From: Aphidius gifuensis
Lineage: Eukaryota; Arthropoda; Insecta; Hymenoptera; Braconidae
DNA: 64,000 bases
Assembly (NCBI RefSeq): GCF_014905175.1
Contig: NC_057788.1
Coordinates: 17,764,154 to 17,828,153 of the forward strand
Direction: 5' to 3'
Positions 41,241 through 52,780 of this stretch are shown one piece after another (the first letter of the stretch is position 1; every line of letters starts with the position of its first letter). The notes below the pieces were generated by a model. The model ran no database searches. It was not told the DNA's origin and saw only the letters and a program-made list of their open reading frames with translations. The translations under genes were made by a program, and so were the position numbers.

Positions 41241-43439
41241 TTACTCGTTTTTAGAAATTATCTTGAGAACAGCCAAAGGTTTGTTCTTCATCCAGCCGAT
41301 TGGATTATGTTCAATTTCTTTTTCAGTCAAAGTTTTTCCTTCGTAAAGATAGTTAGCAAAGTCAGACACAATTGGATCAGTTCCAACACTGCTCATTGCA
41401 ACCACTTTTCCGTTATTGATGTGATAAGCAAAAAACTTAAAACTTTCGAGGGATCCATATATTTTTATTTTTTCAGCTTGTCCAGAACCTAAAAAAAAAA
41501 CAAGCTTTTTAATTATCCGGAAACAAATTTATTGATGATCGACTTTTTAAAAAAAATTTTGTTCGATTTACCCGCGTATCTATAATTATTTCCTAATAAT
41601 GCTGACCAAAAGAATGGTACTGTTCTCAGTTCTGTATTTTTTCCACAAATATTCGATGCTGCGATTTGACCATGATATTGAGCAAGGGCAAAGTGCCCGA
41701 TTGTCTTACTTTCATTGTTTGATGAGAAAACTGGAGCATAAGCAATGTCTCCTCCCGCATACACATTGTCAATATTTGTCTTTAAATACTTGTCGACGAC
41801 AATGGCACCGTTTTCTAACATCTCGATACCAGAACTCTTTAACCAATCAGTATAAAATATTGCACCAATACCCAAAACAACAATATCAGCTGGCAAAACT
41901 GTTCCATCAGTAAGCTCGACATGGCTGACTTGTTTTTCATCACTTGAAAGTAATTTTGCGATAGTCTGATTAAAAATAAATTGAACACCTTTAGCTTCGT
42001 GTCCTTGTTTTGCTCTTTCACCAATTTCTAAACCAAAAACTGGTTTTAATGGAACACTGTCATTTCCAACAATTGTGACAGATTTAACCTTGCCGACACA
42101 ATAAGCAGCAACTTCCATTCCAATGAAACTCAAACCTAAAATAACAACATTTTTATCTTTAGATAGTTTTTTAAATGTTGTTTGTGCATCATCATAATTT
42201 CTTGAGACAAATATATTTTGTAAATTTGACCCAGGTATTGACAAAGTTCTTGCTTTGCTTCCAGTTGCCAAAAAAACATGATCATATTTTAAGTTTTCTC
42301 CATTGCTTAATTTAATTATTTTTTTAGATGGTATTAATTCAGTGGCTTCAACATTAAGCTTTGTTTCAATTTTACGCTCATCATAAAAAAACTGTGGTCT
42401 TAAAAGACTTTTTTCAATATCAAAATCCATAATTTTTGATACCTTGACTCGGTCATAAGGCAACACTGGTTCTTTACAAATTAAAACAATTCGACCAGTG
42501 AACCCTTCTTGGCGAAGATTATCAACACATGTTGCACCAGCTGGTCCACCACCAACAACAACAGCGACTTTGGAATTATCTATTTGACAGGTGACAAATT
42601 CTTTGATTTTTTTATTGGCAGCTAAATCTTTTTGCTTAGCCTGAACCTTGACTTGACCATTATCAACTGATACCTTGTAACAAGGAAGAGAGTCAAGACC
42701 TGGAAAATCTTCAATATCACCAGTTTTTATATTGAAACATGCTCCATGCCAAGGACAACGTACACGTCCTTCACCAAGAGCACCAGTGTGTAAAAGAGCA
42801 CCATAATGAGTACATTTTGTTCCTATTGCATGAAGTTCTCCGTTTTGTTTGATGAGCAGAATCTTTTGACCTTGATCACCTATAGGAAGAAGCTTCATTT
42901 CGTTCTCGTTAATGTCCTCTACTTTACACACTACACCCTCGACTATAACTTCCTCCATTTTTTCTTGTTTACCTGGAATATATTATTGATTAATTACAAA
43001 TATATTTTTAATATCAAACATATTATTTTAATAAAGATGATTACTTGTTATTTCTATTTAAAACAAATACAGCTTTTTAGGTTTCAGAATATTTTATTCC
43101 ATAAATTTATCCCGTCATTTTTTTAATTTTATTTAATTACTCTTAAAGAGTCTATACAGATGAACATAACAAGCTTTGACAACAGGTTGGTTACGCGCAA
43201 TCGCACTGGGTACTGTACATAAAACATGTAATTTTAATCCAAATTGTTTATATAGAAAAAAAAAAAAAAAAAAACATATGTTTGAAAAAACATTTGATTA
43301 ATAATCAATTAATAATCAAACTATTTTTATCAATTCATAAGTTATTCAAAAAAATTGTTGGTTACTCACTCGATATATTAGCTTCATTTTTGTGTCTTCT
43401 ATCTTTAATAGAGTACGATTTACAGTTTTTCCCACCCAT
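41241..43439 (-). CDS. AIFM3-type Rieske and FAD/NAD oxidoreductase
   Basis: Three exons on the minus strand, 43370-43439, 41572-42972 and 41241-41488, give 572 residues. The N-terminus MGGKNCKS resembles the MGG start of vertebrate AIFM3 and fits an N-myristoylation signal. A Rieske 2Fe-2S domain follows, with Cys77/His79 in CTHYGA and Cys96/His99 in CPWHGACF. Then come a pyridine-nucleotide-disulphide oxidoreductase module with the FAD loop VVVGGGPAG (about 162-170), an NAD loop ILGLSFIGMEVA, the second FAD motif YAGGDIA, and the reductase C-terminal domain. All cofactor residues are present, so it should be active in electron transfer. AIFM3 is linked to mitochondria and apoptosis in mammals. 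The 43370 exon is short and its join (A+GTAAACAAG) is in frame. A shorter product could start at the ATG at 42958. Confidence 0.9.
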
Positions 43440-44118
43440 TTCTGAGCTAGTCTTTATAATTATTATTTCTTAATTTTTTTCAGAGTAAATTGAAGACAAT
43501 AAAATTTATAAGTCTTAAAAATAATTGTCTTGGAAAAAATCACACTAGTGTTTATTGATAAGCATTGATAAGGCACAGAAGGTGATAAGATATTTTCGAT
43601 ATCACTTTATTAGATAATTGAAGTAGTAACGCGCGGATATAATTTTTAAAGTTGCCAAATATTTATCTACGGTGAAAAGAAGCAAAGATTCTATAGCAAA
43701 TTATTCAACTACTTTACAAAGTATTTTTGCTATAATAAATTATAATCTCATTGATTAACTACGTTAACTACTGGTAAAGAGTAAAAAAAAAAATAGGTAT
43801 AGGTATAGTTTATGTGGTAATTTTTATAAACTCAATTAGAAACAAGAAGTCTCACAATAAAAATAACCAATATGTCAAAACATAAATATTTTAATTATTA
43901 TTCTGAATAAAAGTGAAAGGAATTAAATTTCTGTAGCCTTGTATACATACTTCAAAACATTTCATAATATGCAATTATGCAAGATCAAAACCAGGTTACA
44001 TTTAGAAATAAAATAAATTGACCAATGAAAATTATTACATCAGAAATAATTGACAAAATGATTGGAAATTTCAAACTTATCGATGTCAAAGTGTGCCCAG
44101 TCACCTATTATCATATAT
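43440..44118. other. Upstream flank of AIFM3-like gene
   Basis: AT-rich with no coding exon. It presumably contains the AIFM3 promoter next to 43440. It ends at the duplicated target of the following hAT-like element. Confidence 0.45.
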
Positions 44119-44126
44119 GTAATACT

Positions 44127-45001
44127 AGGGATGTGCGATATCAGACGATATATCGGAGGACCCGATATTTGTACCCGATATCGACGATATATTTATTCGA
44201 TATGGATAAGCGTCAAATATCGGATATTCGATATCACTTTCGGAATATCGTCACGAAAATATCGGTTGATATACCGACTGGAAAACTACTTACCAACAAA
44301 TTTTAATGGCGGCTTGAATGACCACAGCCAATCAAAGATCGAAGAATATTCAAACATATTAATTTAATTAGCTGTGAATTTATGAGTTTGGACTTATGAG
44401 TTTTAAATAAACAGTTGACAATTGAAAACTAAAATCATTGGAAACTATAATCAGTAGTAAAAAAATTGAGGAATCGTGTATTCATTATTGCATAGTCATG
44501 GTTCAATAAAATGTTGATTAATAATTACACATTTTCATTATTATATTTTCTGAGTATCGTATGATAAAATATTATTAATAAATAGAAAATCTAATTATTC
44601 TTTTCTGGTCTTATAATTAATAAAAAAAATTACATTGTAAAAAATTTTATTATAATTTTTCCATAATTTGTTATTAATGCGCCAATTTATCTGCAATGAT
44701 TAAATGAATAAATGAATAATTCAATAATAAGTAATAGCAATATCCGAGTTATTTCATGAAAAACCAAGTAAACGTATCAATTTATTAATTAACTTACGAT
44801 TTAATTTCAATAGTTTCTATAATTATTAGTAATCAATTTTGAATTTAAAAATGGACGGACCATTTTTTTGTTAACAGTTGGTAAAATCAATTTACCTCGA
44901 TATTATCGAATATCCGATATTACTTCGCCAAAATATCGGTTCGATAACGATATCGTATTTTGATATCGCGATATCCGATAATATCGATATCGCACATCCC
45001 T
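44127..45001. mobile_element. hAT-like MITE rich in GATATC words, 8-bp TSD
   Basis: Ends AGGGATGTGCGATATC and GATATCGCACATCCCT, flanked by 8-bp direct repeats GTAATACT (44119-44126, 45002-45009). The 8-bp duplication and AGGG-type end fit hAT elements. The subterminal regions are dense in ATATCGGATAT-like inverted words. One arm of the family is also present upstream of the PsuG gene (21120-21350). Confidence 0.8.
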
Positions 45002-45039
45002 GTAATACTACATATATTATAGTATTACATATATGCCTA

Positions 45040-45900
45040 TTATGAAAAAAACCAGAAACACGGTTCAATACGGTATTGATACGGTATCACCGTATTTAAT
45101 ACCAAATGGGTGTTCTGCTTCTGTATGTTAAAATACGGTATCAAACTGAATTTTTGATACGATACCGTATTAATACCAAATACACCCCTATAGATGTCAA
45201 AAATACGGTATCAAAAGTTCAACATTGAGTGGCGCTAGTGTCAATTTTACTGTCCGCCATCTTTTTTGTACCGAACTTCAAACATTTTTAGTATCAAAAT
45301 AAATGAAGCGAATTAATTATTTAATTATCAAGTCTAAATAATTAATTATTAAAATTAATAACATAATTATTTACAGACAATAAACAAACAAAAAAATATA
45401 AACTAACCTCGCTTGCTTATGCCACAGTATATTTTTAATTTAGATTTAATTATTGGAAATTAAATAATTCAGTGTCCTAAAATTAATCAAATATACGAAT
45501 AAATTTTATAATAAAAATTACTAGTGTAATTTATGAACAATTATATTTATAAATTATTTAATTAAGTTATTACCTATATTGTATCATTTATCCTATTTCT
45601 TTGGGTTTTTTCATCAAAAAAAAAAAAAATAAATAATAATAATTGTTTCCAAAGTGGCTGATGCCATGCGCCACTGCCCACTGCCCATTAGCGCCAAGAT
45701 GTACAAATTTTTGATACCGTATTGATACCGTATTTTTACATCTAGAGAGGTGTATTTTAGTATCAAATGACAGATACCGTATTTTTACATGGGAACATCG
45801 GTATTTCGGTATCTGTATCGTATTTGACGCTCGGTATTAATACGGTATTAATACGGTATTTAATACCGTATTAAATACGGTACCGTATCGACTCACATCT
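45040..45900. repeat. ATACGGTAT-rich element, family C copy 1
   Basis: Both flanks of this region are packed with GATACGGTATT/AATACCGTATC words around an AT-rich core with no coding frame. Its layout matches the element at 58166-58991, but the ends and target duplication could not be fixed here. Confidence 0.55.
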
Positions 45901-46039
45901 CTAATACCGGGCAAACGCCTTGACCTCTAGTGTGCGTTCCGTGGCTATCCAGTCCGTACAAACTTCAAAATGGCGGAGTTTGGAAATCTCTTGATCATTT
46001 GTTGTGGTAGATCTGATTTTTTTTATTTAAAAACAATCT

Positions 46040-46596
46040 GGGGTACGTTCCAAAACCTCCCTAGTGAAAATATTTCTCCGCGATTTCTCCTGAATTTCTC
46101 CGCGATTACTCCGAATTTCTCCCAAATTGACCCATGCGGAGAAATGAGTGGAGAAAGGTATCAAAATTTTTTTCCGAATTTTCTCCGAATCGACTTGGGA
46201 ACGTTCGGAAATATTTTTCCACGATGAGAATACGCGGAGAAACGTTCGGAAATATTTTTCCGCGATAAGAGTACGCGGAGAAACGTGTGAAAAAAAAAAA
46301 ATTATCACAGAGAAATTCTTCCGAAATCAACAACGAGGAGAAAATTTTTCCACTCATTTCTCCGCATGGGTCAATTCGGGAGAAATTCGGAGTAATCGCG
46401 GAGAAATTCGGAGTTACCGCGGAGAAATTCGGAGTAATCACAGAGAAATTCAGAAAAATTCGGAGAAATATTTTCACCAGGGCTCCGTTCGGTTCGGTAT
46501 ATCAAGATGGCGGCGATTCTACCCAGCAATTAAGATAGGTACAAAAGTCCGCCATCTTGATATACCGAACAGAACGGAGGTTTTGGAACGTACCCC
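46040..46596. mobile_element. Nested MITE, GGGGTACGTTCCAAAACC ends
   Basis: Left GGGGTACGTTCCAAAACCTC and right complement. Beside the right end, an internal hairpin (46484-46577) contains GGTATATCAAGATGGCGG and its inverse. Target duplication not resolved. Confidence 0.7.
46059..46482. mobile_element. Innermost MITE, CCCTAGTGAAAATATTTCTC ends
   Basis: Inverted ends CCCTAGTGAAAATATTTCTC/GAGAAATATTTTCACCAGGG and an interior of many degenerate GGAGAAATTCGGAG-like short repeats in both orientations. Same end type as 13774 and 18575. Confidence 0.75.
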
Positions 46597-47795
46597 TGAT
46601 CAAATTTGACATTAGCAAATTTATTTGACAGATTTGAAATAACTAAATAGAAACTTTGCCAACTTAAACCTAAAAAAAATAGTAATTGTTACGTCTTGGT
46701 ATAAGTTATAATTAATAACCAATAATAAATAATAATTTATTAAATTCAACGGATGCCGAGCAAGCAATAAAATTTTTCTTTTTATTTTTCTTATAATTTC
46801 ACACGGAATTAAATTCAAATTTTGCATTTTTACAAACAATTTATTTTTTCTTTCTTTTTATACAAATTTCGGTAAGCAGTTTTCAAAGTCACCTCTGCAA
46901 CGCGAGATGCCACATCCGTTGAAGTTGCTAAATAATTATTTATTAAATGTTTAAACAAATTGAATATGCTGACTACCATGGGAACCATTGCATTTCATTG
47001 GTTCAACTATGGTACCACTTTTCATCCCTACCTAATAATTAAATTTTATGGGAATAATTTTATTTTTAATATTAAGGAGCGTCACTCTTGTGACAACTTT
47101 CGTTCTATTCAAATCATTGAAACTAAATTAAAAATTAAAAATTAAAATTAAAATTAAATCAATTGAACTTTTACGTTTTAAATAAATAACATTTTTCGAG
47201 TGAATTTAAAATTAATTAATATTTGTGATAAATTATTATTTCCTGTGTTATTTAACCTTCCCTAATCCTATATAAAAATTATTGACTGTGACATTTCTCC
47301 GGGGTGTTGTTTTCTGTGCTTCGAGTTTATTTTACCGTTTGGATTATTCGAGACTACAAACATCAACAGGCGACCATCCAAATTGACACGCTCTCAACAA
47401 TTGTTTCGGATTATTCTTACATCAAGGTACATCTACAATCATACACATTCCCTCCTAACCCGTTACCCTGTAGGGAATAACAAAATAAGAGGATTTTTAA
47501 TTTTAACGTGAAATACCAAGTTGATTTATTTTAATTATTCTATGATTATTTGGTTATTTAATTTTGATTTTACATATTCTTTCTTTTTCTTGTTATTTCA
47601 TAGTTAAATTTTAATTTTTCAACTTGGTACGTAACAGTAATACTTAATATTTTAAATTTTTATAAATCTCTGGCCTTCTCTCTGGCTATAGTGATGTATC
47701 ATAGTAACTTTTAACATTATTAGGATTTTAATTTTTTTCGTCGCCATTTTGAAGTTCGTACGGACTGGATAGCCACGGAACGCACCCCTAGACTA

Positions 47796-48320
47796 GTGGT
47801 CTTCGATATTCAACGAAAAGTACTCGGTATAAAATGAATCGAATAGTTTCGCGTGGTTTTGCGAGAATACCGGGTACTCGGTATATCGGCTCAAAAAACT
47901 ACCGGGGTGCATTCCTTTAATAAAGAATTTTTTTTCGTTTTGCCATTTCGCCCTGTAATACCGGCCAAAATTTTATAGGAAAAGGCTGTTTCTTGTAGTG
48001 GCAGTACTGGCACATGACATTATTTTTTTTGGCTTCCAATTATTAGATGGATAACTGTTCAATGTTTATATCAAACTGAAATAAATAGAAAATTGACTTG
48101 TTGTGATTGTTTGTTTTTGTCACATAGCTCGTACCACACATTATCGTAAACTGTAAAGCCTGGAATATTGCATAGAGAAATTTATCACTTTTGTCGTTGT
48201 TTCTGCTTCTTGTTTTGAGTCGGTATTACAGAGCGAAATTGCAAAACAAAAAAAAATTTTTTATTAAAGGAATGCACCCCCGGTATATCGACTATCGAGT
48301 ACCGAGTACTTTATTTTTTT
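47796..48320. mobile_element. GTACTCGGTAT-rich element interrupted by family D copy
   Basis: Left part has GTGGTCTTCGATATT and TACTCGGTATATCGG; the right part has the inverted words CGGTATATCGACTATCGAGT. A 375-bp element with GGGTGCATTCC ends sits in the middle. A fragment of the outer family lies near 22640-22770. Confidence 0.55.
47905..48279. mobile_element. Family D MITE, copy 1 (GGGTGCATTCCTTTAAT ends)
   Basis: Inverted ends run through TTCGTTTTGC and TTTCGCCCTGTAATACCG. The interior matches the complement of 60592-60963, including CATGACATTATTTTTTTTGG. No coding sequence. Confidence 0.75.
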
Positions 48321-48509
48321 TTTTTTTATCCACACTAAACTAAATAGAATTTAACTAATATTTTTTGCTAAATGAAACAAAATGTTGTAAGATATTCTTT
48401 CATCTTTTTATGATTTATGAGTCAGTACCAAAATTGCATGTGATAATTAATTATAATTAACAATAATTATTATAATACTCCGGGAAAAAATCTTGAAGAT
48501 ACCCAGCTG

Positions 48510-48652
48510 CCGTATTCACAGGGCAAATTTTATACAATTTAGGTCTTTTTTTTGCCACTGACGGCGCTTATAAAATCTTTTTTATATAGATTTTACATAT
48601 AAAAGCTCCACAAGCACCACTGGTGGATGAAAAAAGCCCTAAATTGTAATTC
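48510..48652. mobile_element. CNG-family MITE, truncated copy B2 plus fragment
   Basis: Begins CCGTATTCACAGGGC and runs through the typical GGCGCTTATAAAAT core, but is cut off near AAATTGTAAT. A further partial copy continues to about 48710 (ACTGGCGGCGCTTGTGAAGC). Confidence 0.65.
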
Positions 48653-48729
48653 AGGGCTCTTTTCTTCCACTGGCGGCGCTTGTGAAGCTTTTATATGTAA
48701 AATCTATATCAAGAAGACTAGATATACAG

Positions 48730-48891
48730 CAGTCCAATTCACAGGGCATTACAATTTAGGGCTTTTTTCCTCTACTGGTGGCGCTTGTAGAGCTTTTGTA
48801 TGTGAAATCTATATAAAAAAAATTTGACAAGCGCCATTACCGGCAAAAAGAAGCCCTAAATTGTAAAAAATTTGCCCTGTGAATTGGACTG
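48730..48891. mobile_element. CNG-family 162-bp MITE, copy B4
   Basis: Ends CAGTCCAATTCACAGGGC and complement; flanking triplet CAG on both sides (48727-48729, 48892-48894). Confidence 0.85.
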
Positions 48892-48925
48892 CAGGAGGAC
48901 TTACTCCCTATCTCGCCTGTATATG

Positions 48926-49793
48926 AAAACCGTATCGCTATGTGATCGCCGCATAATTGAGGGGCGCTAGTAGCACCCATATATTTAATACTACTATATT
49001 GCGCATGGGGCTCGATTTTGCTGGTTCCTCAAACGGTGCAGACAATCTCTCTGTCGCAGTCCTTGGAAGATTTAGGCAATGACAAGAGTGGGGATTCGGC
49101 AGAACTCGGAATAGCTCAACACATATACAGAAATAATACGCACACAAATTCATTGCGCATGTATGGAAGCCGAATCCCCACTCTTGCCATTGCCTAAATC
49201 TTCCAAGGACTGCGACAGAGAGATTGTCTGCACACCGTTTGAGGAACCAGCGTTCCACTTATGGGAAAGCATAGGCGATGCGCAATATAGTAGTATTAAA
49301 TATATGGTAGCACCCCGGTAACGTGCGTCACTTGTATCTCTTTTTTTTTACAATGCGCATAATACAAACATACTCTGGTATCAACTCTAAATAGAGCATT
49401 ATACAGCTCTCAGGATTATTAAAAATTACTAATTAATTGAAGGAAATTATGCGAAAAAACTACGAATTAATTTATTTGTCAACATCCTTTCTTAAGAACC
49501 ATTTGCCAACAGCTTTTTAATTTATTAATTATGGCAAATGTATCTAAGAGAACGATAAACCCAAGTAAATTATAAATCACGGTCTAAATAATTCATCAAC
49601 CATTCGACACAATAGTTTGATTTTAAAAAACATTAAAAAAATGTTGGTTTTAACGTTTTATTCAAACCCAATTATGTTGTAATAAGTTGATTATGCGCAT
49701 TGTAAAAAAAAAGAGATACAAGCCGCGCACGTTACTGGGGTACTACTAGCGCCCCTCAATTATTATGCGGCGATCACATAGCGATACGGTTTT
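48926..49793. mobile_element. Outer element F with ~110-bp inverted repeats
   Basis: The left arm begins CCGTATCGCTATGTGATCGC and the right arm is its complement ending near 49788. The arms extend inward through GGGGCGCTAGTAG, AACGTGCG and TTGTATCTC. The left arm is split by element G1 (48978-49306). Confidence 0.75.
48978..49306. mobile_element. Element G copy 1, 8-bp TSD
   Basis: Ends CATATATTTAATACTACTAT and complement; direct repeats GTAGCACC at 48970-48977 and 49307-49314. Within it lie inverted arms containing TGGTTCCTCAAACGGTGCAG and CAGTCCTTGGAAGATTTAGG. The 8-bp duplication suggests hAT or P type. Confidence 0.85.
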
Positions 49794-49852
49794 TTGAGGC
49801 AAGTTTGTCCTGTATTTCTAGTCTTCTTGATCTATATCATGGAGGTGAATAT

Positions 49853-50505
49853 CATATATTTAATACTACTATATTGCGCATGGAGCTCGATTTTGCAGCA
49901 GTCCAATTCACAGGGCATTACAATTTAGGGCTTTTTTCCTCCACTGGCGGCGCTTGTACAGCTTTTGTATGTGAAATCAATATAAAAAAAATTTGACAAG
50001 CGCCATCACCGGCAAAAAAAAACCCTAAATTGTAAAAAGTTTGCCCTGTGAATTGGATTGCTGGTTCTTCAAACCGTGCAGACAATCTCTCTGTCTCAGT
50101 CCTTGGAAGATTTAAGCAATGACAAGAGTGGGGATTCGGCAGAACTCGGAATAGCTCAACACATATACAGGTTTTCTCATACGCGAGATTAGCTGTGTAT
50201 AAACAATAGTCTGACCGAATTCATTTTTATTAATTACGTTTATTTATCAATATTTTAAAGGAATATTTTAAAAATAAGGAAACATGTTAATAGTAATATT
50301 ATATGCATCATATGTTTAAACTCAGAAATAATACGCACACAAATTCATTGCGCATGCATGCAAGCCGCGTTCTGCCGAATCCCCACTCTTGTCATTGCCT
50401 AAATCTTCCAAGGACTGCGACAGAGAGATTGTCTGCACCGTTTGAGGAACCAGCGTTCCACTTATGGGAAAGCATAGGCGATTATATTGTACTATTAAAT
50501 ATATG
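49853..50505. mobile_element. Element G copy 2, 8-bp TSD, with two insertions
   Basis: Direct repeats GTGAATAT at 49845-49852 and 50506-50513 flank ends CATATATTTAATACTAC/complement. Compared with copy 1 it is interrupted by a CNG-family MITE (49899-50060) and by an extra segment near 50172-50320. It is itself inserted in a CNG-family-like sequence (outer ATGGAG and CTCCAT flanks, then TATAAAAAAAAATTTTATAAGC). Confidence 0.8.
49899..50060. mobile_element. CNG-family 162-bp MITE, copy B5
   Basis: Inserted in element G copy 2; flanks CAG (left) and CTG (right). The empty site in copy 1 reads GATTTTGCTGGTTCC. Confidence 0.8.
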
Positions 50506-50582
50506 GTGAATATTTACCTCCATGATCTATATAAAAAAAAATTTTATAAGCGCCATCAGTGGCAAAAAAAAGACCTAAATTA

Positions 50583-50929
50583 GGTGTGTTCGTTCACTTT
50601 TCACACCGAGCGTATGCACGGAGCGTATGCAAGGAAGCGCTAGCGTTTTGCGGTCATTTGAAGAAACTTTAGCAACTAAAATTTACTATTTATTTATTGC
50701 TATTCGTTTTTTCCAGTTCTTTCGCTCTCTTTCATTATTATTAATTGGTAATTTGTTCTTGCGTCTGAGAAAAAATTATTAAATTAACAAAATAAACACA
50801 ATGACTGAAAATAACGAATGTTTTAGTAAATTTTAGTTACTAAAGTTTCTTCAAATGACCGCAAAACTCTAGCGCTTCCTTGCGTACGCTCCGTGCATAC
50901 GCTCGATGTGAATAGTGAACGAACACACC
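50583..50929. mobile_element. TA-flanked MITE, GGTGTGTTCGTTCAC ends
   Basis: Inverted arms from GGTGTGTTCGTTCACTTTTC and the right-hand complement, continuing through ACGCTCCGTGCATACG, GAAGCGCTAG and AAATGACCGCAAAAC words. TA borders each end (50581-50582, 50930-50931). Confidence 0.8.
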
Positions 50930-50934
50930 TATTA

Positions 50935-51144
50935 GGTGCGTTCTTTCGCTAGCGGGAGCCTGCGGGTATCCCCACCTCTAACGATCCCTCTCTACTTTTT
51001 TTCCCTTTTTTCTTCTGATTTGCGTGGAATTGGAAGCGCAATAACGAAATTTCACGCAAGTTAGAAAAAGAAAGGGAAAAAGAGTAGAGAGGGATCGCTA
51101 GAGGTGGCAATACCCGCAGGCTCCCGCAAGTGAAAGAACGCACC
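50935..51144. mobile_element. 210-bp MITE, GGTGCGTTCTTTCGC ends, copy 2
   Basis: Same length and almost the same sequence as 30597-30806; TA on both sides. It lies five bases from the preceding MITE. Confidence 0.87.
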
Positions 51145-51163
51145 TAATGGCTAAGCTAGGAGT

Positions 51164-52151
51164 CAGTGATGGGTAAATGGTCGATTTTTGAGGTTTCATA
51201 CACTTACAGTAAGATACTGTAAGATACTGTAAGAAACTGTAAGATACCTCTGACGCCATTTTGAACATTCTTATTGACTGTCGACTCGACAATTAGTTCT
51301 TATTGCTCGATATATATTGGTACATGTAATTTATTTGTTATATAAATATATATAATATCAAGGAAAACCAGTTTTAAGGAATTAATGTTGCTTGAAACAT
51401 GATTTTTTGGCAACATTAATTTCTTAGCTCCATCCTTTCCTTAGCTACTGCTTTTCCTCGGACATTTTCTATTTATTAAATAAATAATATACATGTCATT
51501 TTATTTTTAAAAGATGGAAATGTCCAAGAAAAAGCAGTAGCTAAGGGAAAGATGTAGCTAAGGAATTAATGTTGCTTATAAAAGAATTTCTTGGGCAACT
51601 GTAATTCCTTAGCTCCAACTTTTCCTTAGCTACTATTTTTCTTTGGGATTTTTATTTATTTAATAAATAAAATGCATGTGATTTTATTTATTAAATAAAT
51701 TACAATGTCCAAGGAAAAGCAGTAGCTAAGAAAAAGATGTAGCTAAGAAATTAATGTTGCCAAAAAATTATGTTTTAAGGAATTAATGTTGCTTTAATTT
51801 TAAATAACTAATTTTTTAAATAAATAAAAATCCCAAGGAAAAATAGTAGCTAAGGAAAAGATGGAGCTACAGTTGCCAAAGAAATTCTTTTTTAAGCAAC
51901 ATTAATTCCTTAGCTACATCTTTTCCTTAGCTACTGCTTGTTTTTAAATTTTTTATTTATTTTATAAATGAATTACATGTATTTATCGAATAAAAAAAAA
52001 TTGTAGCACGAAGGTTCCACTTTTATCGTAGAAGGCGCTGGGAACGCAATGTAAGATACCTCGATGTATGAAACCAATGATGTAAGATACAGTATTTTAC
52101 ATGGTATCTTACACATGTAAGATACCAAGGTATCTTACCTACCCAACACTG
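51164..52151. mobile_element. hAT-like non-autonomous element, copy 1
   Basis: Ends CAGTGATGGGTA and TACCCAACACTG, flanked by the 8-bp direct repeat CTAGGAGT (51156-51163, 52152-52159). Subterminal AAGATAC/GTATCTT words are frequent. The interior is a mosaic of inverted AAGGAATTAATGTTGC and TAGCTAAGGAAAAGATG-like blocks. A ~965-bp copy lies at 56324. No transposase. Confidence 0.88.
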
Positions 52152-52375
52152 CTAGGAGTTCACCTTCCAGTTTTATTATATTTCAGTGGTGCTGGTAAGC
52201 TCCGCCTTTTTTGGTTAAAAATGATTTTTTACCGGTTGAGTAGTAGTAGTAGAGTAGTAGTAGAGTAGTATTAAATATATGGTTTGATGTAGTATGATAC
52301 GTATCATACGTATGATTGTATGATACCCCGAAAATCGTCGAATTACCCATCACTGACTGCTGAGGCCTGCACCTG

Positions 52376-52698
52376 CACCCGTATTCACAGGGCAAATTTT
52401 ATACAATTTAGGGCTTTTTTTTGCCACTGATGGCGCTTATAAAATTTTTTTTATATAGATTTTACATATAAAACAATATAAAAGCTCCACAAGCGCCACC
52501 GCTGGATGAAAAAAGCCCTAAATTGTAATGCCCTGTGAATATGGTGTTGAGTTTCAGAGGATGCTCTGTTAGCAGTTTCCGATGGTGGCACTTGTGAAGC
52601 TTTTCTATGTAAAATCCAGTAAAATCTATATAAAAAGTTCACAAGCGCCGCCATCGGAAAAAAAAAGCCCTAATGAGAACATCCTCTGAATACGGGTG
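52376..52698. mobile_element. CNG-family composite, copy B6 with nested relative
   Basis: Outer ends CACCCGTATTCACAGGGC and AATACGGGTG, flanked by CTG on both sides (52373-52375, 52699-52701). A related unit with AGGATG/CATCCTCTG ends (about 52557-52688) is inserted near its right end; a partial relative of that unit is at 60356-60433. Confidence 0.7.
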
Positions 52699-52780
52699 CT
52701 GAGGCAACCTTATATATGTAGCTGATTGAGTGGTTAATGGTGGCTAACTGGTTGAGAGCAATAATCTCAGTTCATTTAAA

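Larger units (their letters stand above)
45932..47786. mobile_element. Large TA-flanked inverted-repeat element hosting nested MITEs
   Basis: A ~45-bp inverted repeat, with GTGCGTTCCGTGGCTATCCA at 45932 and its complement ending near 47786, is bordered by TA. It encloses a 557-bp element (46040-46596), which itself encloses another (46059-46482). The remaining interior (46600-47700) is not repeated elsewhere in the window; it has a TATATAAAA box near 47270 but no long open frame. Confidence 0.7.

Noticed and set aside
47260..47450. LTR retrotransposon promoter with TATA box
   Set aside because: No matching second LTR, primer-binding site or reverse transcriptase found in the window.
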